DNA of 64,000 nucleotides from Caulobacterales bacterium (GTDB lineage Bacteria > Pseudomonadota > Alphaproteobacteria > Caulobacterales > Caulobacteraceae): NCBI GenBank assembly GCA_019510435.1, contig JAEKKJ010000006.1, positions 310,001 to 374,000 on the forward strand. The letters run 5' to 3'. The position numbers were made by a program, and so were the translations under genes. Every line of letters begins with the position of its first letter. Position 1 is the stretch's first letter. The notes under the pieces are model-generated. The model was not told the origin of the DNA and did not search any database. It saw only the letters and a list, made by a program, of their open reading frames with translations. Of the stretch, positions 52,871 through 61,487 are shown one piece after another.

Positions 52871-53197
52871 ATGCCGAGACCCGCCGCCGACCCTGCGAAG
52901 GCCGCCCACCTGAAGGCGCTGCGCCAGCAGGCGGGCCGCTGGCTGAAGGCCTCGCGCGAGGCTGCGGGCCTGACCCAGGCCGAGCTCGCCGACCGGGTGG
53001 GCCTGCGCTACTACACCTTCGTCAGCCAGGTGGAGAGCGGCCTCGGCCGCCTGCCGATCGAGACCCAGGGCGCCTGGGCGCAGGCGCTGGGCGAGGACCC
53101 CACCGAGTTCGCCCGCACCCTGCTGCGCTACTACGAGCCCGAGCTCTACCGGCTGCTGTTCGGCGGCGAGGCCGCCGCCAAGCAGGCCCAGGCTTAA
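52871..53197 (+). CDS. XRE-family helix-turn-helix regulator
   Basis: A 108-residue protein. The helix-turn-helix is WLKASREAAGLTQAELADRV followed by GLRYYTFVSQVESG, a Cro/C1-type fold, and a C-terminal helix with RTLLRYYEPELYRLLF. ATG 52871 has GGAG six nt upstream; an earlier GTG at 52850 would add seven residues. Between the autotransporter and the RTX gene, 22 nt ahead of the latter, it may regulate either. Confidence 0.85.
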   Translation: MPRPAADPAKAAHLKALRQQAGRWLKASREAAGLTQAELADRVGLRYYTFVSQVESGLGRLPIETQGAWAQALGEDPTEFARTLLRYYEPELYRLLFGGEAAAKQAQA

Positions 53198-53219
53198 GAG
53201 CGCAGGGAAGCCCGCCGCC

Positions 53220-54596
53220 ATGGGTCAGGTCGTTCCCTTCGTCACCCGGGTCCGGGACAGCGGCGACTGGACCGCCGCCGAGCGCGCGCGGCTGGAGGAC
53301 CTCGCCGACCAGCTGAACGGCGCCGGCGTCAAGGTCGAGGTGGTGTTCGGCGCCAGCGACGATGGCGACCCCTGGTGCGTGGTCACGGATGCGGACGGCG
53401 ACGTCCTGATCCATGTGGCGCGGATCGGCGGGGTCTTCGTGGTGCACTCGGCGGTGGACGATGCCCTGAGCGAGGGCGCGGACCTGCACTCGGCGCTGCG
53501 CGACCGGCTGGGCGTGACCGAAGAGGCTCTGGCGCCGCAGAGCGCCACCATCCTGCCGTTCGGCATGACCGCCCGCCAGGCCCAGACCCTGCTGGCTCTG
53601 GTGGCCGCCACCGCCTTCTTCTACGAGACCGCCGGGATCGGCGACCACGCCGAAGCGGCCGAGCGGCCGGCCGAGCCGATGGCCCACGACGAGGCCCCGC
53701 CGCCGACGCTCCACGAAGACACCACGGCCCAGGAGCGCGAGGTCACCGCCCGCGGCGCGGCCGCCCATGACGATCCGGCGCCGGTCCCGGCCCTGCACGC
53801 GCCGGCCGAGGCTGCGCCGATCCCGCTCGCCGATGCAGCCGCAGCGGCCCAGGCCGCGCCGCCGGCCGAACTACCCGCCTCCGCCCCGCCGGCTCCGCCA
53901 AGCGAGGCGGCGGCGGCAGTGGCGGTGGCGCCGATGGCGGCGCAGGCCGAGGCGCCCGTGGCGACCCTCAGGGGCGGCGCCGGCGACGACCTGCTGGTCG
54001 GAACCTCGGGCAACGACCACATTCTCGGCGGCGAGGGCGACGACACCCTCTCAGGCGGGGGCGGCCACGACACGTTGGAAGGCGGCGCGGGCGACGACCG
54101 GATCGAGCTGGGCGAGGGCGTGGTCGCCGTCGGCGGCGCCGGAGCGGACACCTTCGTGGTCGAGGCCCCCATCAAGCCCGGCCACCCGGAGACCCTGCTG
54201 GGCGTGATCCTCGACTTCGCCGAGGGCCAGGGCGACAAGGTGATCACCTGGCGCGGCGACCTGGTGCACGTGCCGCCGCACCCGCCGACGGGAGGCGAAC
54301 ACTTCGTCACCTTCAGCGTCTCGCGCACGGCGGGCCCGATGACGCCGGCCCAGGAGCCAGGACCGGGCGAGCATCCGCTGCTCACCGCCCAGACCTTCAC
54401 CCGGGTGGACGTTGACCTAGACGGGGACGGCCAGGCCGACGGCTACCTGCTGGTGGCGCACCACGGCGGCGAGGGCGAGGGCGACCATCCCGAGCCGCCC
54501 GCCCCTGCGACGCACCCGGCGCCGCACGACGACGACCACGCCATCGCCGTCACCGGCCACGCCCTCCTGGGCGGCGGCGGGGACTTCGGGGGTTAG
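53220..54596 (+). CDS. RTX-repeat (calcium-binding) protein with N-terminal soluble domain
   Basis: A 458-residue protein. Residues 1-100 form a soluble domain with VTDADGDVLIHVARIGGVFV; a hydrophobic helix (about 119-136, ARQAQTLLALVAATAFFYET) is followed by an Ala/Pro-rich linker and RTX nonapeptides (GGAGDDLLVG, GGEGDDTLSGG, GGAGDDRIELG) near 255-300. The C-terminus is His/Gly-rich. No signal peptide is apparent, so topology is uncertain. It is predicted to bind calcium. Convergent with pntB; stops overlap. Confidence 0.85.
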   Translation: MGQVVPFVTRVRDSGDWTAAERARLEDLADQLNGAGVKVEVVFGASDDGDPWCVVTDADGDVLIHVARIGGVFVVHSAVDDALSEGADLHSALRDRLGVTEEALAPQSATILPFGMTARQAQTLLALVAATAFFYETAGIGDHAEAAERPAEPMAHDEAPPPTLHEDTTAQEREVTARGAAAHDDPAPVPALHAPAEAAPIPLADAAAAAQAAPPAELPASAPPAPPSEAAAAVAVAPMAAQAEAPVATLRGGAGDDLLVGTSGNDHILGGEGDDTLSGGGGHDTLEGGAGDDRIELGEGVVAVGGAGADTFVVEAPIKPGHPETLLGVILDFAEGQGDKVITWRGDLVHVPPHPPTGGEHFVTFSVSRTAGPMTPAQEPGPGEHPLLTAQTFTRVDVDLDGDGQADGYLLVAHHGGEGEGDHPEPPAPATHPAPHDDDHAIAVTGHALLGGGGDFGG

Positions 54597-56011
54597 AGCC
54601 CCTTGACGATCCCTTCGACCATCTTCTTGGCGTCCGCGAACAGCATCATGGTGTTGTCGCGGAAGAAGAGCTCGTTCTCGACCCCGGCGTAGCCGGCGGC
54701 CATGCCGCGCTTCACGAAGAGCACGGTGCGCGCCTTCTCCACGTCCAGCACCGGCATGCCGAAGATCGGCGATTGCGGGTCGGTCTTGGCGGCCGGGTTG
54801 GTGACGTCGTTGGCGCCGATCACGAAGGCCACGTCCGCGGTGGCGAACTCGGAGTTGATGTCCTCCAGCTCGAACACCTCGTCGTAGGGCACATTGGCCT
54901 CGGCGAGCAGCACGTTCATGTGCCCGGGCATCCGGCCGGCGACGGGGTGGATGGCGTACTTCACCTCCACGCCCTCTTCCTTCAGCTTGTCGGCCATTTC
55001 GCGCAGGGCGTGCTGGGCCTGGGCCACCGCCATGCCGTAGCCGGGGACGATAATCACCTTGGACGCGTTCTTCATGATGAAGGCCGCGTCGTCCGCGCTG
55101 CCCTGCTTCACCGGCCGCGTCTCGACCTTGCCGCCGGCCGCGGCGGCGCTGTCGTCGGCGCCGAAGCCGCCCAGGATCACCGAGATGAAGCTGCGGTTCA
55201 TCCCCTTGCACATGATGTAGCTGAGGATCGCGCCCGAGGAGCCCACCAGGGCCCCGGTGATCACCAGGGTGATGTTCTCCAGCGTGAAGCCGAGGGCCGC
55301 CGCCGCCCAGCCCGAATAGCTGTTCAGCATCGAGACCACGACCGGCATGTCCGCGCCACCGATCGGGATGATCAGGGTGACGCCGATCAGCAGGCTGAGG
55401 CCGAAGATCGCCCAGAACGCCCAGAGCGCCTGGCCGCCCGAGAGGATCAGCAGCACCACCATCACCACGATGGCGGCCGCCAGGGCCAGGTTCAGCAGGT
55501 GGCGCGCAGGCAGCAGGATCGGGGCGCCCGACATGTTGCCGTTCAGCTTGGCGAAGGCGATCACCGAGCCGGTGAAGGTCACGGCGCCGATGGCCAGGCC
55601 CAGGCTGAGCTCGATCAGCGACTTCAGCTGGATCGTCCCGTCGGCCGCGGCGATGCCATAGGCTGCGGGCGTGTAGATCGCCGCGACCGCCACCAGGCAG
55701 GCGGCCATGCCGACCAGGCTGTGGAAGGCGGCCACCAGCTGCGGCATCTGGGTCATGGCGACCCGCCGCGCGATCACCGCGCCGACCGCGCCGCCGATGG
55801 CCACGCCGCCGAGGATCAGGCCGATGGTCAGCGGGTCCAGCTTGCCCTGGCCCCAGAGGGTCGCCAGGGCCGTGCCCACGGCGATGGCCATGCCGATCAT
55901 GCCGTTGCGGTTGCCCGCCTGGCTGGTGGTCGGCGAGGACAGGCCCCGCAGCGCCAGGATGAACAGCACCCCGGAGACGAGGTAGAGGATGGCCGCGATA
56001 TTGGCGTTCAT
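54593..56011 (-). CDS. pntB: NAD(P) transhydrogenase subunit beta
   Basis: A 472-residue PntB. Membrane helices occupy about residues 1-275; the NADP(H)-binding dIII follows (IIVPGYGMAVAQAQHALREM, the motif HPVAGRMPGHMNVLLAEANV, and VIGANDVTNPAAKTDP). Proton-driven hydride transfer from NADH to NADP+ supplies NADPH. Last gene of the pntA1-pntA2-pntB operon, 28 nt after pntA2. Confidence 0.97.
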   Translation of the reverse strand: MNANIAAILYLVSGVLFILALRGLSSPTTSQAGNRNGMIGMAIAVGTALATLWGQGKLDPLTIGLILGGVAIGGAVGAVIARRVAMTQMPQLVAAFHSLVGMAACLVAVAAIYTPAAYGIAAADGTIQLKSLIELSLGLAIGAVTFTGSVIAFAKLNGNMSGAPILLPARHLLNLALAAAIVVMVVLLILSGGQALWAFWAIFGLSLLIGVTLIIPIGGADMPVVVSMLNSYSGWAAAALGFTLENITLVITGALVGSSGAILSYIMCKGMNRSFISVILGGFGADDSAAAAGGKVETRPVKQGSADDAAFIMKNASKVIIVPGYGMAVAQAQHALREMADKLKEEGVEVKYAIHPVAGRMPGHMNVLLAEANVPYDEVFELEDINSEFATADVAFVIGANDVTNPAAKTDPQSPIFGMPVLDVEKARTVLFVKRGMAAGYAGVENELFFRDNTMMLFADAKKMVEGIVKGL

Positions 56012-56039
56012 GGTGTTGGTGTCCCCCGCCCGCGTCCGC

Positions 56040-56354
56040 CTACTTCGACTTCTTCTTGTACATCGCCAGCATCCGCCTCACGACGAGGAAGCCGCCGAAG
56101 ATGTTCACCGAGGCGAAGGCCGCGGCGACCGCGCCGGCGCCCTTGGAGATCAGGATCGTCTGGGTCAGCTCGCCGCCCGGGGCGTGCGCCGCGGCGGCCA
56201 GGAGCGCGCCCACGATGATCACCGAGGAGATGGCGTTGGTCACCGCCATCAGCGGCGTGTGCAGCGCCGGCGTCACGCTCCAGACCACGTAGTAGCCCAC
56301 GAAGATCGCCAGCACGAAGATCGCCAGGCGGAAGACCGTCGGATCGACGTCCAT
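56040..56354 (-). CDS. pntA2: NAD(P) transhydrogenase subunit alpha, membrane part (PntA2)
   Basis: A 104-residue membrane protein with three to four helices (SVTPALHTPLMAVTNAISSV is the conserved block). In alphaproteobacteria PntA is split in two polypeptides; this is the membrane part. It lies 13 nt after pntA1 and precedes pntB. The tail ends MYKKKSK. Confidence 0.96.
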   Translation of the reverse strand: MDVDPTVFRLAIFVLAIFVGYYVVWSVTPALHTPLMAVTNAISSVIIVGALLAAAAHAPGGELTQTILISKGAGAVAAAFASVNIFGGFLVVRRMLAMYKKKSK

Positions 56355-56367
56355 GATTGCCTCCGGG

Positions 56368-57501
56368 TTACGCTTTGAGCGAGGGATGGACCACGGCGCC
56401 GCCGTGGGTGACGCAGGCGGCCTTCAGGATCTCTTCCTCGAGGTCCGGGGCGAAGGCGCCCTCCTTGGTCTTGAAGAGCTCGGCGAAGGCCACGAGGTTG
56501 CGGGCGTAGAGCGAGGACGAGTCCGCCGCGATCCGGCCGGGCAGGTTGGGGATGCCCAGGATCTTCACGCCGTTCTTGGTCACCGCGATCTCGCCGACCT
56601 TGGCGCCCTCGGTGTTGCCGCCCTGCTCCACCGCCAGGTCGACGATGATCGAGCCGGGCTTCATCGAGGCCACCTGGGCCGCGGTGATCAGCTTCGGCGC
56701 CGGCCGGCCCGGGATCAGGGCGGTGGTGATGACGATGTCCTGCTTGGCGATGTGGCCGGAGATCAGCTCGGCCTGCTTGGCCTTGTATTCGGCGCTCATC
56801 TCCTTGGCGTAGCCGCCCGCGGTCTCGGCCTGCTTGAACTCCTCGTCCTCGACCGCGATGAACTTGGCGCCCAGGCTCTCGACCTGTTCCTTGGTGGCCG
56901 GCCGCACGTCGGTGGCGGTGACCACCGCGCCGAGGCGGCGGGCGGTGGCGATGGCCTGCAGGCCGGCGACGCCGACGCCCATGACGAACACCTTGGCCGG
57001 GGCGATGGTGCCGGCGGGCGTCATCATCATCGGCATGGCTCGGCCATAGGCCTCGGCGCCCTCGATCACCGCGCGGTAGCCCGCGAGGTTGGCCTGCGAG
57101 GACAGCGCGTCCATCACCTGGGCCCGGGTGATCCGCGGCACGAATTCCATGGCGAAGGCGGTGGCGCCCTTCTTGGCGAGCGCCTCGACCGTTGCCTTCT
57201 CCTGATAGGGGTTGAGCAGGGCCACGACATAGGCGCCGGCCTTGAGCGCCGCGATCTCGTCGGCCTCCGGCCCGCGCACCTTGAAGAGGATGTCGGCCTT
57301 GCCGACGGCGTCCTTCAGGGTCTTGGCGACGCTGGCGCCCGCGGCCTCGTAGTCGGCGTCGGGGAAGGAGGCGCCCAGGCCGGCGCCGGTCTCGACCACG
57401 ACGTCGAATCCGCCGGCCTTCAGCTTCTTGACCGTCTCGGGGGTGGCCGCAACGCGGGTCTCACCGGCCCGGCGTTCCTTGGTGACGGCGATAACGGGCA
57501 T
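56368..57501 (-). CDS. pntA1: NAD(P) transhydrogenase subunit alpha, NAD-binding part (PntA1)
   Basis: A 377-residue protein of the alanine-dehydrogenase/PntAA family. VTKERRAGETRVAATPETV is the N-terminal signature; NAD-binding VFVMGVGVAGLQAIATARRL and the loop AVEQGGNTEG follow. It forms the peripheral dI domain of the complex. ATG 57501 is followed by the expected start MPVIAVTKE. Confidence 0.97.
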   Translation of the reverse strand: MPVIAVTKERRAGETRVAATPETVKKLKAGGFDVVVETGAGLGASFPDADYEAAGASVAKTLKDAVGKADILFKVRGPEADEIAALKAGAYVVALLNPYQEKATVEALAKKGATAFAMEFVPRITRAQVMDALSSQANLAGYRAVIEGAEAYGRAMPMMMTPAGTIAPAKVFVMGVGVAGLQAIATARRLGAVVTATDVRPATKEQVESLGAKFIAVEDEEFKQAETAGGYAKEMSAEYKAKQAELISGHIAKQDIVITTALIPGRPAPKLITAAQVASMKPGSIIVDLAVEQGGNTEGAKVGEIAVTKNGVKILGIPNLPGRIAADSSSLYARNLVAFAELFKTKEGAFAPDLEEEILKAACVTHGGAVVHPSLKA

Positions 57502-57807
57502 GGTCCGCGGAGTCCCCCAAGGCAAGCGCGACAACGGGCCGAGCATTAGGGGCGCCGCTGCGCCTTGTCCAGCGGGTGAAACGGCCGTTTGAATCCGGCC
57601 TTTGGAAGATTTCGCCGCAGTGCAGCGAGATTTCCTGGGTTGTCTTTCGCAGCTGCGGCAGAGCTGGGCGCGCGGCGCAAGGGCCTGCCCCGGGGCCGAT
57701 CCGCGTTCGGCCCGCGTTCGGCCCGCCGCGTCCAGGCACGACAAAGCCTCCGCTCGCGCGGAGGCCGGTCTTGGCGTCAGAATCGTCTCGTCAGGGAGTA
57801 GCCGGCG
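57502..57807. other. 306-nt intergenic region
   Basis: Between pntA1 and the cytochrome oxidase subunit IV gene, both on the minus strand. It holds the pntA1 promoter side and the terminator of the oxidase gene (57742-57765). No other gene or conserved site is apparent. Confidence 0.6.
57742..57765 (-). terminator. Rho-independent terminator after the cytochrome oxidase subunit IV gene
   Basis: An 8-bp stem (57746-57753 gcctccgc with 57758-57765 gcggaggc) and a 4-nt loop, followed on the minus strand by TTTGT. Confidence 0.8.
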
Positions 57808-58050
57808 TCAGTGCGCCGGCGCTTCCTTGCCGCCCTTCAGCAGGGCCACGCCCAGCACGAGCAGGACCACGGCGGTCGCCGCGCCGCCCATGAAGCCGGC
57901 CGGGGTGCAGAACCACAGGACGAACAGCGACAGCAGGCTGGCCATGGCCAGCGAGCCCCACTTGGTCATGCCCATGACCAGGTGGAAGGTGGACACCTGC
58001 TCGGCGATATCCATTTCGCCGCGGTGGTAGTCGGAAGGCGCGCCGGCCAT
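57808..58050 (-). CDS. aa3-type cytochrome c oxidase subunit IV
   Basis: An 80-residue protein: a soluble N-terminus with the family-typical YHRGEMDIAEQVSTFHLV, and two hydrophobic stretches. Alphaproteobacterial cox aa3 oxidase carries this small non-catalytic subunit. The other cox genes are not in the window. Transcribed from the same strand as the transhydrogenase operon but separated by a terminator. Confidence 0.9.
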   Translation of the reverse strand: MAGAPSDYHRGEMDIAEQVSTFHLVMGMTKWGSLAMASLLSLFVLWFCTPAGFMGGAATAVVLLVLGVALLKGGKEAPAH

Positions 58051-58119
58051 GCCTATTCACTCTCACATGAATTGGGGGGAGGGTTCGGGGGCGGGCGATA
58101 CACGATGCGCCCGCGCGGT

Positions 58120-59175
58120 TCAATGCGGCCAAGTCGCCAGCAGCGTCCGCAGGGCCGCGACCAGCGCCAATGGCTGGTCGATGAGCACATGGTGGTGCGA
58201 ATCGGGGATCTCGATCTCCGGGACCTGCGCGCCCAGGAAGCTGGGTTCGCCCGAGGCGCGGCGCTCGATGATCCGGCTCTTGTCGCCATAGACGTGGATC
58301 ATCGGCACCTTCAGCGCCGGCATCTGGCCGCCGAACGTGCCGTCGCTGCGGTCCAGCTTCTCCCACATGTTGGGGTCGAACTTCCACGACCAGCCCAGGC
58401 CCGAGCCGTTCTCGGAGGTCTCCCCCGCCGGCAGCGGAACCTGCTTCAGCGAGCGGCGGGCGATGAAGTCGAGGATGTAGTCGTTCTCCGCTGGCTGCGG
58501 CGGCATCAGGCGGAAGCGCTCCAGCGCCTTGGCCAGGGTCGGATAGACCCGGCTGGGGCGGTCGCCGGTGGGGATGTTGGCGATCTCGGCGCGCTTGCGG
58601 CGTTCCTCCAGCACCTCGGGGGGCGGGCCGCCGAAGCCGGTGTCCACCAGGATTGCCGCGTGCATCAGCTCGGGCCGGCGCGCGGCGGTGAAGAACACCT
58701 GGCCGCCGCCGAAGGAGTGGCCGATGTAGATCGGCTTGCGGCCCCCGTCGTAGAGGCCGGTCCCGCGCGCCACGGCCTCGGCGTCCTCGGCGAAGTCGCC
58801 GAACCGGTAGACGTCGCGCCAGCCGGAATCGCCCATCCCGGCCAGGGACATGGCGGTGACCCGGTAGTCCTTGGCGAGGTAGGGGCCGAGCGGGCTCCAC
58901 CAGTCGGCGTGGGCGCTGTTGCCGTGCGCCAGCAGGAGGCCCGGCTTGCCGCGCTCGCCCCAGGTCAGGGTCTCGATCGGCGTGCCCAGCGAGGTGACGA
59001 AGCCGCGCTCCGGCTCCTGGGCGATGGCCCAGTCGAACCAGGCCGGCGCCGGCGGCTGCGCCCCGGCGTACCGGGCGAGCGGGGCGCGCACCTCCGGCGG
59101 CAGGTCCTCGGAGTGGAACGGCCGGTCGTCGTAGGTTTCTTTCGAAGATCCGGTCTTGCTGAGGTCGTTCGCCAT
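58120..59175 (-). CDS. Alpha/beta hydrolase
   Basis: A 351-residue alpha/beta-hydrolase. LAHGNSAHADWWSPLGPYLA, IGHSFGGGQVFF (nucleophile Ser) and IPDSHHHVLIDQP (catalytic His) are visible. The cap is inserted after VDTGFGGPP. No signal peptide. Related to haloalkane-dehalogenase or epoxide-hydrolase-like enzymes; substrate unknown. Divergent from the SRPBCC gene. Confidence 0.86.
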   Translation of the reverse strand: MANDLSKTGSSKETYDDRPFHSEDLPPEVRAPLARYAGAQPPAPAWFDWAIAQEPERGFVTSLGTPIETLTWGERGKPGLLLAHGNSAHADWWSPLGPYLAKDYRVTAMSLAGMGDSGWRDVYRFGDFAEDAEAVARGTGLYDGGRKPIYIGHSFGGGQVFFTAARRPELMHAAILVDTGFGGPPPEVLEERRKRAEIANIPTGDRPSRVYPTLAKALERFRLMPPQPAENDYILDFIARRSLKQVPLPAGETSENGSGLGWSWKFDPNMWEKLDRSDGTFGGQMPALKVPMIHVYGDKSRIIERRASGEPSFLGAQVPEIEIPDSHHHVLIDQPLALVAALRTLLATWPH

Positions 59176-59293
59176 CGCCTTCCGGTCTAACGGCCGTTTG
59201 AAAAATGGCAAGCGCTGCGGCGCCGGCGGCGGATCCCGGGCGCGTCCAAAAATACTGAAGTGCCGACTTGACTGTTCTTGTGCGACTTGATTA

Positions 59294-59311
59294 GTGAAGC
59301 GCATACTTCAC
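59294..59311. promoter_or_regulatory. Putative operator of the SRPBCC-ArsR operon
   Basis: A perfect interrupted palindrome gtgaag-N6-cttcac lies 14 nt before the SRPBCC start. A direct repeat cgacttga (59264-59271 and 59283-59290) precedes it. ArsR-type proteins bind such dyads to repress their own operon. Confidence 0.5.
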
Positions 59312-59325
59312 CGATGGAGCCTCAC

Positions 59326-59793
59326 ATGGCCGACGCCCTGCACGACACCTTCACCGTCGAGCGCCGCTACCCACAGCCTCGCGCCCGCGTCTTCGCCGCC
59401 TTCGCCGAGCCCACCAAGAAACGGCGCTGGTACGCCGAGGGGGGCGGCCATGAGTTGGATGTGTTCGAGATGGATTTCCGGGTCGGGGGGACGCAGCGCT
59501 CGGTCTACCGCATGGGCGCCAGCACGCCCTTTCCCGGCGCGCCCCTGGCCAGCGAAGGCGCGTTTCACGACATCGTGGACGGCCGCCGCATCGTCGAGGC
59601 GGCGCATATGAGCCTGGATGGCGCCCCCATGTCGGTCTCGCTGCTGACCTTCGAATTCCACGACGACGGCGACGGCACGCGCCTGGTGTGCGTCCACCAG
59701 GGGGTGTTCTTCGAGAACGCCGACGGGCCGAAGATGCGCAGGGGCGGCTGGGAGGTCCTGTTCGAGCGGCTGGCCCAGGCGCTGAACGGATGA
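59326..59793 (+). CDS. SRPBCC (AHSA1-like) domain protein
   Basis: A 155-residue AHSA1/SRPBCC fold protein. FTVERRYPQPRARVFAAFAE opens the fold; MDFRVGGTQRSVYRM and GGWEVLFERLAQAL close it. The group often pairs with ArsR regulators, with the partner overlapping here by 4 nt. GGAG precedes ATG 59326; ATG 59314 is also in frame. Ligand unknown. Confidence 0.88.
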   Translation: MADALHDTFTVERRYPQPRARVFAAFAEPTKKRRWYAEGGGHELDVFEMDFRVGGTQRSVYRMGASTPFPGAPLASEGAFHDIVDGRRIVEAAHMSLDGAPMSVSLLTFEFHDDGDGTRLVCVHQGVFFENADGPKMRRGGWEVLFERLAQALNG

Positions 59794-60122
59794 GCCGCGC
59801 GGCGATCACCGCAGACCAGGTGTTCCACGCCCTCGGCGATCCTACCCGCCGGGCCATCGTCGAGCGCCTGGCCCAGGGACCAGCGTCGATCTCGGGACTG
59901 GCCCAGCCGCTCGGCTTCACCCTCACGGCGATCGCGCAGCACCTGCAGGTGCTGTGCGACTGCGGCCTGGCCCGAACGGAGAAGGTGGGCCGGGTGCGCA
60001 CCTGCAGCCTGCAGACCGCGGGCTTCACCGTCATGGAGGACTGGATCGCCGAACGCCGCGCGACGCTGGAGCAGCAGCTCGACCGCCTGGGCGACTTCCT
60101 GGCGCAGGAGGACGACGGATAG
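59790..60122 (+). CDS. ArsR-family helix-turn-helix regulator
   Basis: A 110-residue winged helix. FHALGDPTRRAIVERLAQGP and LTAIAQHLQVLCDCGLARTE are the ArsR core. No Cys-based metal motif is clear (Cys in LCDCGLAR only), so it likely belongs to the non-metal, AHSA1-linked group. It overlaps the SRPBCC stop (ATGA) and is the second gene in this pair, reverse of the more common order. Confidence 0.9.
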   Translation: MSRAAITADQVFHALGDPTRRAIVERLAQGPASISGLAQPLGFTLTAIAQHLQVLCDCGLARTEKVGRVRTCSLQTAGFTVMEDWIAERRATLEQQLDRLGDFLAQEDDG

Positions 60123-60216
60123 GACCGTTTCGGGGCTGTCCGGACAGGATTATGCTGTCGCCTACGTCGCGGATCGGCTCTGCTGCCGGCGCCGCCCAAA
60201 GGTCCAGGTTCCGCCC

Positions 60217-60588
60217 ATGTCCACGCCCGATCCCGCCTCGGCCCGCAAGCTGAAGAAGAGCGAGACGCTCGAGATCCGCATCCCCTACCCGACCAAGACC
60301 GCCTTCATGGCCCAGTGCCAGGCCGACGGCGTCTCGGCCAGCGAGGCCCTGCGCGGGTTCATCGAAGGCCGGCTGGACGGCGGCGCGGTGCGGCCGGCCC
60401 GCCGGCGCATGCATCTGGCGGTGGGCGCGATGATCGCCGCGGCGGTGGGCGCCGTCGCCCTGCCCTCCCTGGCGCGGCCGGCGGCGCAGGACCTGGTGAG
60501 CCGCCTGGCCTTCGAGCGGCTGGACGCCAACCACGACGGCGTCATCAGCTTCGACGAGTACCGCCGGGCCCGCGACGCGGCGCGCTAG
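60217..60588 (+). CDS. Membrane protein with predicted N-terminal ribbon-helix-helix and C-terminal EF-hand
   Basis: A 123-residue protein. Residues 16-54 (ETLEIRIPYPTKTAFMAQCQ then ADGVSASEALRGFIEGRL) have the strand-helix-helix pattern of ribbon-helix-helix DNA-binding domains. A membrane helix (about 67-82) follows a basic stretch, and an EF-hand loop (LDANHDGVISFDEY) ends the protein outside. Cytoplasmic DNA binding plus outer calcium sensing is my inference. Convergent with lepB, stops overlapping. Confidence 0.78.
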   Translation: MSTPDPASARKLKKSETLEIRIPYPTKTAFMAQCQADGVSASEALRGFIEGRLDGGAVRPARRRMHLAVGAMIAAAVGAVALPSLARPAAQDLVSRLAFERLDANHDGVISFDEYRRARDAAR

Positions 60589-61349
60589 TCGACCCCTCGG
60601 AAGAACCGGGACGGCCGCAACTTGCCCCAGGTCCAGGGCTTCAGGATCGAGGCGCCCTCCCGCCAGGACAGCATCACGAACCGCGCCTTGCCGATGATGT
60701 TCTCGGCCGGGACGTAGCCGACGCCCATCGCCTTGGGCCAGCGGCTGTCCAGGGAGTTGTCGCGGTTGTCGCCCATCATGAAGTAGTGGTCGGCCGGCAC
60801 CACATAGACGCCGGTGTCGTCGCCGTCGTGGCCGGCTCCCTCGTCGAAGGTGATGTAGGGGTGGCCGTCGGCGCGGGTCTCGCGCTCTTGCCGGACCACC
60901 AGGCCCGGCTGGTCCGGATCGTCGGCCTGGCCGGCGGGGGTGCGCACGATCGGCCGGTCGTTCACGAACACCGTCCCGCCCTTCACCTGCACCCGGTCGC
61001 CCGGCAGGCCGATGATCCGCTTGACGTAGGTGATGGCCTCGTCGCGGGGCAGTTTGAACACCACCACGTCGCCGCGCTGCGGGCTGTGGAACAGGATCCG
61101 GCCGCGCCAGAGCGGCGGGCTCAGGGGGATGGAGTGACGGCTCCAGCCGTAGTCCCACTTGGACGTCACCACATAGTCGCCGGTGAGCAGCCCGGGCTCC
61201 ATCGAGGCCGACGGGATGGTGAAGGGCTCGAACAGCAGCACGCGCAGGACCAGGGCGATGGCCAGGCCCCCGGCGACGGTCTTGAGGGTCTCGGCCACTT
61301 CGCGCCCGGCCGATTTCGCCGCGGGCGCATCCTCAGCAACACTGGTCAT
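60585..61349 (-). CDS. lepB: Signal peptidase I
   Basis: A 254-residue signal peptidase I. Membrane anchor near 24-42; catalytic Ser49 in PSASMEP and Lys110 in AITYVKRIIGLPGD; box E is YFMMGDNRDNSLDSR. It removes Sec and Tat signal peptides. The single-anchor form is typical in alphaproteobacteria. In many relatives acpS or rnc follows; here the next gene downstream is convergent. Confidence 0.96.
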   Translation of the reverse strand: MTSVAEDAPAAKSAGREVAETLKTVAGGLAIALVLRVLLFEPFTIPSASMEPGLLTGDYVVTSKWDYGWSRHSIPLSPPLWRGRILFHSPQRGDVVVFKLPRDEAITYVKRIIGLPGDRVQVKGGTVFVNDRPIVRTPAGQADDPDQPGLVVRQERETRADGHPYITFDEGAGHDGDDTGVYVVPADHYFMMGDNRDNSLDSRWPKAMGVGYVPAENIIGKARFVMLSWREGASILKPWTWGKLRPSRFFRGVD

Positions 61350-61487
61350 GCGAGGTCCATCTCTGCCGCGCCGGATCGGCGCCTGGACGCTGGATGGCGC
61401 CCCAGGCCCGCGCGTTGCAATCGAAGTCGTGTCCGGACAGGCCGGCGCAGCGGTCCGGACGTCAGCGGCCGGTCCGGGCGGTGCGCG

